This document shows, piece after piece, positions 57,926 through 64,000 of a DNA stretch of 64,000 bases. The notes under the pieces were generated by a model. That model ran no database searches, had not been told where the DNA came from, and saw only the letters and a list, made by a program, of their open reading frames with translations. The stretch is taken from NCBI RefSeq assembly GCF_000227135.1, contig NC_018261.1:617263-681262 (forward strand), written 5' to 3'. Every line of letters begins with the position of its first letter. The stretch's first letter is position 1. This DNA comes from Leishmania donovani. Its lineage: Eukaryota > Euglenozoa > Kinetoplastea > Trypanosomatida > Trypanosomatidae. The position numbers and the translations under genes are program-made.

Positions 57926-58762
57926 ACCTACAACTACAAAAAAAAAAGAGAAACGAAAAAATGTAATCCGGAAGGCGCTCGCGAAATGCGTGATGTTGTG
58001 AAAGAGCGAGCAAGTGGCGGCTGCAGCGGACAGTCACCTACAGACAAAGCCTGCGCTGCACAGACGCTACAAAGAAGCAAATAGAGCAGCTTGGCGACTC
58101 TACAGGGAGGCGGCGATGGAGATCACCGTATGCACGACTGCCCCTGTTACTGGAAGCTCTCAAGTGCAATCACGCCCGGGCGCGCACCAGTGCACTCCAA
58201 GTGAAAGCACCACTGCGTCGCCGAAGCGCAGAAACGCGAAGCGAGAACAACAACAAAAACAAAAGCAACGAGAAGAAGGCGGATTAGGACACAGAGAGAA
58301 CAGTTCAGCACATACCATAAACGCGAGCGGGTGTAGCGTGCATTGACACCTCGGTAAGCACGGATGTCCCCCCTCCCCTTCCCCACACACACAAAAACAA
58401 AACAAAACAGCAACAACGACAGCGACAAAGGTCCATCGTGCGCGGTGTGTGCGGGCAAAAGGGCAGGAACAACATCACGGTGCCATTCATACCAACGGAC
58501 ACGGCACATCTGCTTGGTGCGAGCAAATCTCTCCCCCCACCCGCCGCGGCATCCTCTACATGTTTGCTGCCATAGACTTGGTTTGCGCCATCCAACCGGA
58601 CACCTCTCAGCACGCCCGCGTATCGTGTGAGAAACAACTGCGGAAGTGGGGCAGCCGCAAAGAAGAGAGGGTGGGAACACCCACGTGCAGGGCAGCGAGC
58701 GACGGGCCGTGAAACGACGCCAACGTAGTCGGCTTTCCTTATACATGATAACCAGCATTTCT
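57926..58762. other. Spacer between the 1001-aa gene and SNF8
   Basis: Non-coding, 837 bp. It has an A-rich, poly-purine segment next to SNF8 and ACAAAACAAAACAGC-type A/C repeats near 58393. A 203-aa minus-strand frame at 58147-58758 begins just after the stop of the upstream gene and shows no family features. Its hydrophobic run FVFVVVLASRFCASATQW comes from T-rich DNA. Confidence 0.6.
57934..57962 (-). promoter_or_regulatory. Putative trans-splice acceptor for VPS22, tandem TTGTAG
   Basis: On minus, a T-rich tract (about 57936-57962) leads into GTAG and then a second TTGTAG, followed by GT and the ATG. The AGs are at 57934-57935 and 57928-57929, so the leader added to the spliced leader would be only about 8 or 2 nt. 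This is the cleanest acceptor in the window. Confidence 0.55.
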
Positions 58763-61700
58763 TCAACGACCCGTGAACGGTTTGAAAAGGAGTTCGCCGG
58801 TCAGCGAGTCGCGCGTGCTTGCGAGATGGCGCAACATTCCCAGTCGACGTCGCCGGCCCGTTTCGAGTTCCAGTAGCTGGTCTTCCACGCGATGCTGCCT
58901 CTCCAACGACGTGGCGCGGGTCTTTAGTGCGTCCGTTGGCGTTGTGCTGTACATGTCCACGCGCTGAAGCGCCGTGTGTGTTGCCATCGGCAAACCGGCA
59001 GTCAGTGGCGCATGCTCTGCGCCAACGGAGACGGGCGTGGCACCCAGCTGCAAATCAAAACCAGGAGCAGCCATTTTTTCAGGACCCGCCGTGCGCTCAC
59101 TGGGCAACAGATCGCACTGTGTCGAGGTGCTAATGCGATCTGTGGCCGCGGAGACTTGCGGACGAGGTGGCTTCGGGCAGCCTAAATCCTCTGTCGGCTG
59201 CCGCGCGGCACACGAGGAGGCACCACGGCGAGGGTGCATCTGCATATGCGGCTGCTCTTCCGGCTTCCTCTCTTGTAGCCAACGATGTTGCGTTGCCTGT
59301 CTACGTTCTCGTAGCGCAGCGGCGTCTGCGTACATACGTGCACCGTCGATGGAACTCGCTCCCCACAGCTCTGCGACCTGGGGCAGAGGCGGTTGTCTGG
59401 CGGGTAAAGTTGCCACTAAGGGGCACGAGGGGCCCTTTGCCCGTGCAGTCGCCACTGCATCGACCTCCTCTGAGCTCGACACGGAGACGTCTGCCACCAC
59501 TGCAGCGTCACCCACGATATCCTGCCTAGAGGTGCCATGCCATGCTTTGGCTGCGCTTTCAGATTTCTCTGTCCGCGATGCCTGCTCCAGCTGAGTCCCT
59601 GGCGCTGGCGCCGCCGCCGCCGCACCCGCAGCAACACCGGCAACGTGAGAGCTCTTCAGCTCACGAAGTTTGTCTCGGCAGATGCGCGCACTATGCGGGG
59701 CGACGGTTGGATGAAATGGTGGCGACGCCACTTCTTCATGAAGCGCTGCGTCTGCCGCTTTACGTGCTTTCGTCGCCTCCAGCCTCAAGAGCGAGGCGCG
59801 TGTGTGCAGTGGCGCCTGTGCCGGGGCGGACCTGCTGCGACGACGAGGTGAAGAGATGGGCCGCTCGCTCACGTAGTCGTCGCTGCTCCCACTTCGGCCG
59901 CCGTGCCGGACGCTCGAGTGGCGTTTGCTCGCACACGCCAGCTCAATGCCCCCTGTGAGCGGGTCGCAGTGAATTTTGGTGGATGCGTTCCACCGAGGCG
60001 GTGGTGCGTCAGCCGTTCGTTGGGACATCTGCGAGGCATACCGCTTGTCATGAGAAACAATGCCAGAACCCGCGCCACGGCGAGCCGACGCAGACGGAAA
60101 TGGATAAAGCCTAGCGAGAAGGGCCCGCACGCTCGGCTTCTTCGCCGAGCAATTCGGTGGCTGGTGAGGCTCACTGGCAGCCACCTCTTCCTCTACGCGC
60201 CGCAGCAGCGGGGGTGCCACATTCCACCGATTCATGGGAAAGTAAGGCGCGCTGCAGCCCAGAAAGCGGTGCACTGATGGCGAAGCACTGTCCGTTCGTG
60301 TCTCACGAGGGGCAGACACTAGACCCCCTCCAAGGCCGTCAAACCAAGTGCCGCGGCGAACGCTCGCTTCACTACTAGCACAAGACGGTATCATCACGTG
60401 CCGCTCTGTGCCGACGGGCGGCGACGCCGGGAAACCACTAAGTCGTCGTGAAGAGAGCGGCGGCGCTACATATGGCGACCTCTGGACTCGACTTTGTCCA
60501 CTGCAATGGCCAGCCACGTCATCTGAGACGACGGGCGCAGCCTGCGAGGCGGCGGAGGCTATCTTTGCGCCCTTGCCATCCTTCTCATTATCCACGTAGT
60601 CGATGCGAGCAACCTCCTCCTGTGTCGTATCGGCTGGGAAGCGCAAAACTCTCTCCACCGCCTCGCGGTGCACAAAATCTCCGCTGCGGCTGTTCCGGTT
60701 GAGGCCGACTCTGGCTTTCGTGGCAAACATCGTTGCAGACCACGCTGCCTTCGTGTCCGCCATCGGCGACGATGCATGCTTCTCTTGTATCATGGCCGCA
60801 GACCGTTGCGGTACGTCGGAAGCGTTCGCCTGCGATGGAGGCGAGCCTTTCACGCTCCGCCTCCATTTCATAGGGGAGGCGGTCAGCTGAGCCGGCAGCG
60901 GAGAGTTCGGCGAAGCGGAGCTGAAATGGATGCGCGCGACGGACACACTGCGGTGCCGCAGCTGCGACTCCTCCGCCTTCTCAAACCCGTCCGAGACGCC
61001 GGTCGAGGAGGTAGGCGCAGAGGAACTCGTTTCTTCCCACATCTCTGGCACAACCGGCGAGTTGTCGAGAGCCAAGCCGATTACGCGCGGGGAAGGAGAG
61101 GTGGAATCATGTCCTACGCCGCTGCTGTCGCGCATGGCCGGCGCTGTCTCCACTTGCGGCAACGCGCCGTTGCCGTCCTCATCGGTCATGGCCAGCAAAT
61201 CCTCCATGTACGAGCGCGCCGGGGCCGGTCTGCGACAAAACATCTCCGACGCCCTAGATGACGACAGCGAGGGGGACTCCGGGCCTGCGCGACTGCCAGC
61301 CGCGCTCTTCAGTTCCGCTTGCTCGCTTTCTCTCGGGTCCCCACCCGCATACTGCGTGGGTCGGTGCGGTGACGGAGAGGAGCCGCGGTAAAAGTCTATG
61401 ATGCCGCAAAGTGGAGAAGGTGGCGCTGGCGGTGAAGAAGACTCTCTAGTCGACGCGCTGAGGAGCTGCGTACCTGAGGCAGGGGGAGAAGCGATAGTGC
61501 TCGCCTGCGCGGAATGCTTCACGGCCTTCGTCGTCGGCGCCACCGAGCGAGCAAACGTCTTTCGGATCGGGTGAAAGGAATGATGGCTGGCGCCAGAGGC
61601 CGGCGAGGGCGAAGCAGAGGTGGATTCGCTTCCCCAAGTAACGGGCGCCGGCGAGGCCTCTAACTCCGAATACGTCGACGCCGCCGTTTCGATTGTATGC

Positions 61701-61768
61701 GCTCGGTTCGCCTCTTCGAGGACGATAACCGGAGCCTTGCGCACCGGGGTAGCTCGAAGGGGCAGCAT
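58763..61768 (-). CDS. Large disordered protein, probably cytoskeleton-associated (1001 aa)
   Basis: Ser/Ala/Pro/Arg-rich along nearly its whole length, with no globular domain I recognise. The visible order is limited to short motifs with Phe-x-Pro (HHSFHPIRK near 65, PPFHPTVAPHSARIC near 705, GELLFKPFTGR at the C-terminus) and a short C-terminal coiled coil (LERQHRVEDQLLELETGRRR). Proteins with recurring F-x-P followed by small/polar residues are common among trypanosomatid cytoskeletal and flagellar proteins of unknown function, hence the tentative call. Other inexact repeats are SSSARxSE-like serine clusters. The start is the first in-frame Met (MLPLRATPVRKAP). The N-terminus is basic but not convincingly a transit peptide. 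Function unknown. Confidence 0.82.
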   Translation of the reverse strand: MLPLRATPVRKAPVIVLEEANRAHTIETAASTYSELEASPAPVTWGSESTSASPSPASGASHHSFHPIRKTFARSVAPTTKAVKHSAQASTIASPPASGTQLLSASTRESSSPPAPPSPLCGIIDFYRGSSPSPHRPTQYAGGDPRESEQAELKSAAGSRAGPESPSLSSSRASEMFCRRPAPARSYMEDLLAMTDEDGNGALPQVETAPAMRDSSGVGHDSTSPSPRVIGLALDNSPVVPEMWEETSSSAPTSSTGVSDGFEKAEESQLRHRSVSVARIHFSSASPNSPLPAQLTASPMKWRRSVKGSPPSQANASDVPQRSAAMIQEKHASSPMADTKAAWSATMFATKARVGLNRNSRSGDFVHREAVERVLRFPADTTQEEVARIDYVDNEKDGKGAKIASAASQAAPVVSDDVAGHCSGQSRVQRSPYVAPPLSSRRLSGFPASPPVGTERHVMIPSCASSEASVRRGTWFDGLGGGLVSAPRETRTDSASPSVHRFLGCSAPYFPMNRWNVAPPLLRRVEEEVAASEPHQPPNCSAKKPSVRALLARLYPFPSASARRGAGSGIVSHDKRYASQMSQRTADAPPPRWNASTKIHCDPLTGGIELACASKRHSSVRHGGRSGSSDDYVSERPISSPRRRSRSAPAQAPLHTRASLLRLEATKARKAADAALHEEVASPPFHPTVAPHSARICRDKLRELKSSHVAGVAAGAAAAAPAPGTQLEQASRTEKSESAAKAWHGTSRQDIVGDAAVVADVSVSSSEEVDAVATARAKGPSCPLVATLPARQPPLPQVAELWGASSIDGARMYADAAALRERRQATQHRWLQERKPEEQPHMQMHPRRGASSCAARQPTEDLGCPKPPRPQVSAATDRISTSTQCDLLPSERTAGPEKMAAPGFDLQLGATPVSVGAEHAPLTAGLPMATHTALQRVDMYSTTPTDALKTRATSLERQHRVEDQLLELETGRRRRLGMLRHLASTRDSLTGELLFKPFTGR

Positions 61769-63840
61769 TTTCGTTTAGCTTTTCCGCCCTTTTTGGCCTG
61801 CCAGTACGCGTGTGGCTTCACCATGCAAAGGGAAAAGAACGACGACGCTGTGATGGGCGTTTTACCTCTCTCTATGACCAGAGGGTAGCCGATGCGCAAT
61901 CGGAGTCTAATGGGCAACAATGTCTATGCAGCTTGTAAGCCTGTATATGAAGGAGCGGTTTGGTGTGTGCGTGTATGCGGCCTCCTCTGCTGTTGCGAGC
62001 GCTGGCGCGGTGGAACGGGCGGCCGCCGACGCAAAGGAAACAAAGCGAAGCACCGGTTCTCCTCCATGAATGTTTGGGAGGGGCGTTCGCACGAATCAAC
62101 CAAACGCGGTGTCGCTTTCCTTCCTTTCACCGGTCGCCCTCTTTTTCTTTGATCGTACACCCAGACCCACTTGGCTCCGCAGATGGCACGGCAGCGGTGA
62201 GCTCTCGGGCAGGTAGCGGGACACCCAACTCCAGCGAAGGAGGCGTCGGCAGCGCGGAAAAGAAGAAAAAAAAAATGGAGCACAACAGAGGCTACCTGAT
62301 GGAGACGTGTGTCACTGGAGGGGTGCGACCGTTGAGATAGCACGGATCAAGAATCGACGCGAGCATTTTGGTGAGCCGGTTACGCAGTAGAGCTTGAACT
62401 TGCACCTTCTGCATTGTGGAGAGACAGGGAGAGGTCTTCTTTGTAGAGTGAACGCACGCGCGCGCATGTTCACAGACGGCGCGCCGTCTGCACTTGCATC
62501 AACCGCGACACGGCACGTAGCCCTCCAGCTAGTTTGCTTCATTATTATTTCCTGTCACGAAGAAAGGCGAAGCGAAGGGGGAGGTGATGGGGACAGAAAA
62601 GGTAACGACGTCAAAACTGCCTTCCACTTTTTTTTTGGGGGGGGGGGTGGTGGTTCCTTCGTCACTTTTCGCTGGTTTTGTTTACGTCTTCGATGTTCAT
62701 GCAGTCTGGCACTCACGCAGACGGACAAGGCTGAGCAAACGAACGCACACGAACCAAACCAAGAACCATCACTGCGCACGCACGCATAGACAAACTGGCT
62801 CAGGCACTTGCGCACCAGCCTTCACGTGCTCACCAACAATCTGTTGGGCCACAGCAAGCCACCAAGACGCACAGGACGACATTAGGGCGCTCCGTGTTCA
62901 TAAATACTAAGATAAACGAAACCTCCCGCAAACAAAACAAAACACACACGCAAAACGAGAGGAAATAGCACACAGCACTAACGCTGAATTGTTTCCGGAC
63001 ACTGCACCATACACCGAGGTCCGCCCCGCCTCCCTACATGCCCTGCGACAGGGTATCAACCAAAGCAAACAAACAGCAAGGGGGAGTACGGCGAGAGTAA
63101 AAGAAAGCAAGCGTTGCGCACGTGCACACAAACACCATCGGATGCCATCATAACCGCGGCACGCACTCAGATCTGCCGCCTGAAATGCAGAGCATGAGAC
63201 GATTATATCCACCCGTTGCTGCATCTCTACCACACCGTGCGTGCCAGCCACACAAGCACAACCCCGGCAAAAGAAAAACGAAAGAAAGCTCGCGCTCTAA
63301 CACGCACGCTGTTCATGTTTGCAGTAGCTGCTTGCTGTGCGCCCTGATCATCATGTATGTCTGCAAGCCCCATAGATGGTTGCGTGTTTTCTTCCGTTGC
63401 CTTATCTTGGCCTCCTTGGGAAGTCCGTCGTTCACGCGCCTTTTCAGCGGTGATTCGCCTTTTTCTCCATCCATTTCGCTGTGGTGAGTTTCGGTTTCCG
63501 GATATACACCTCCACGCATACCCACGACCGCTGCCAACGCCGCTGAAGCTCTCCATCTACATCCCGGCCACGACCCTAAAGTGGGGACCAGTAGTCGACA
63601 CACCTGAACATCGTACCGGGGCTTCTCATGCACCTCTTCCGTTGCCCCCCAGAAGTTAGATAATAGCACGACGACGGCACACCGACAGACACCCACACAG
63701 GCGCGGGCATGCATTCGGGAGAATGAGCGGCAGCTTCATCGATGTGTTTGGGTATGTCTTTTTTTTTTTTTTTGCTACCTGCGGAGAAAAGACTTGAACC
63801 AGCGACGGTGGCCCTGCCTTCGTGTGTGCTATTGCTTGCG
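61769..63840. other. 2.1-kb spacer at the right side of the window
   Basis: Non-coding. It contains adjoining T9 and G11 homopolymers at 62628-62647, CA/AAAC-type simple sequence near 62935-62955 and a long T run near 63757-63772. On the transcribed strand it is the 3' region of the right-edge gene followed by the leader of the 1001-aa gene. No frame has family resemblance. Confidence 0.6.
61816..61846 (-). promoter_or_regulatory. Putative trans-splice acceptor for the 1001-aa gene
   Basis: A short plus-strand purine run (GCAAAGGGAAAAGAACGACG from about 61825) precedes, on minus, the AG at 61816-61817. The leader would be about 48 nt. The tract is modest. Confidence 0.3.
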
Positions 63841-64000
63841 TTAGGTGGTGCTCTTGCAGTTTTCAACCTTCTCACCGTCCGTGCAGATGCCCAGCAGACG
63901 CGACGTGTTTACATTGCTGCTCTTGAACCAGTACTTGATGGTGTTGGCTACATCGGCCGTATTGGCGTCCTCGGCGATGTCGCTCAGTTGCACGAGCTCG
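63841..64000 (-). CDS. C-terminal fragment of an unidentified protein (52 residues visible)
   Basis: A minus-strand frame runs from the right edge to a TAA at 63841-63843. Codon use is typical of the neighbouring genes (C/G at third positions). The visible peptide includes ELVQLSDIAEDANTADVANT, then IKYWFKSSNVNTSRLLGICT and ends in VENCKSTT. It reads as the folded C-terminus of a soluble protein. I do not recognise the family, and the 5' part lies beyond the window. It is co-directional with all other genes. Confidence 0.6.
   Translation of the reverse strand, partial: ELVQLSDIAEDANTADVANTIKYWFKSSNVNTSRLLGICTDGEKVENCKSTT

Noticed and set aside
58147..58758. 203-aa minus-strand frame with a hydrophobic run
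   Set aside because: The hydrophobic run comes from T-rich simple DNA, and the frame sits immediately after another gene's stop.
63757..63835. tRNA-like T-loop (GGTTCAAGTC on minus) next to a T run
   Set aside because: The T-stem does not pair (GCTGG against CTTTT) and no acceptor or anticodon arm can be drawn.
1..64000. CRISPR arrays, operons with ribosome binding sites, prophage
   Set aside because: No spaced direct repeats or bacterial gene signals; the genes and layout are kinetoplastid.

Overview
The window looks like nuclear DNA of a kinetoplastid, most likely Leishmaniinae (Leishmania or a close relative). The coding regions are long, GC-rich and lack visible introns. All thirteen recognisable genes, counting the two cut by the window edges, lie on the minus strand. 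They are separated by 0.7-3.4 kb spacers rich in homopurine/homopyrimidine tracts, (CA)n runs and G/C homopolymers. That is the layout of one polycistronic unit transcribed from high to low coordinates, with mRNAs made by trans-splicing and polyadenylation. Plus-strand open frames appear to be shadows of GC-rich coding sequence or of pyrimidine-rich spacers.

Reading in the direction of transcription: the last 52 codons of an unidentified gene (63841-64000); a 1001-aa disordered, probably cytoskeletal protein (58763-61768); the ESCRT-II subunit VPS22/SNF8 (56741-57925); a putative mitochondrial PPR-like helical-repeat protein (53791-56025); an R3H-domain protein (50623-52656); a C2CD3-like basal-body C2 protein (44622-47609); a PTEN-family phosphoinositide phosphatase with an N-terminal four-helix membrane region (39450-41180); a small possibly flagellar protein (37646-38479); a degenerate D-isomer-specific 2-hydroxyacid dehydrogenase interrupted by a 612-base run of N (34991-36283); a giant 4795-aa VPS13 bridge-like lipid transfer protein (18185-32572); a 1302-aa protein of unknown function (10906-14814); a coiled-coil protein (8863-9846); and the N-terminal 2366 codons of a giant helical protein with a few N-terminal FG dipeptides (1-7098, continuing beyond the window).

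Neighbouring genes in a kinetoplastid unit are generally not functionally linked, so sharing this cluster is weak evidence. Several products do concern membrane contact and traffic (VPS13, VPS22, the membrane PTEN) or the flagellum and basal body (C2CD3-like, possibly two others). The most notable items are the PTEN homologue with a voltage-sensor-like but charge-depleted membrane domain, the dehydrogenase lacking its catalytic histidine, and a 1.4-kb GC-rich non-coding block in the C2CD3 3' region that may be a degenerate retroposon cluster. Splice-acceptor calls are inferred from tracts and AG positions only.
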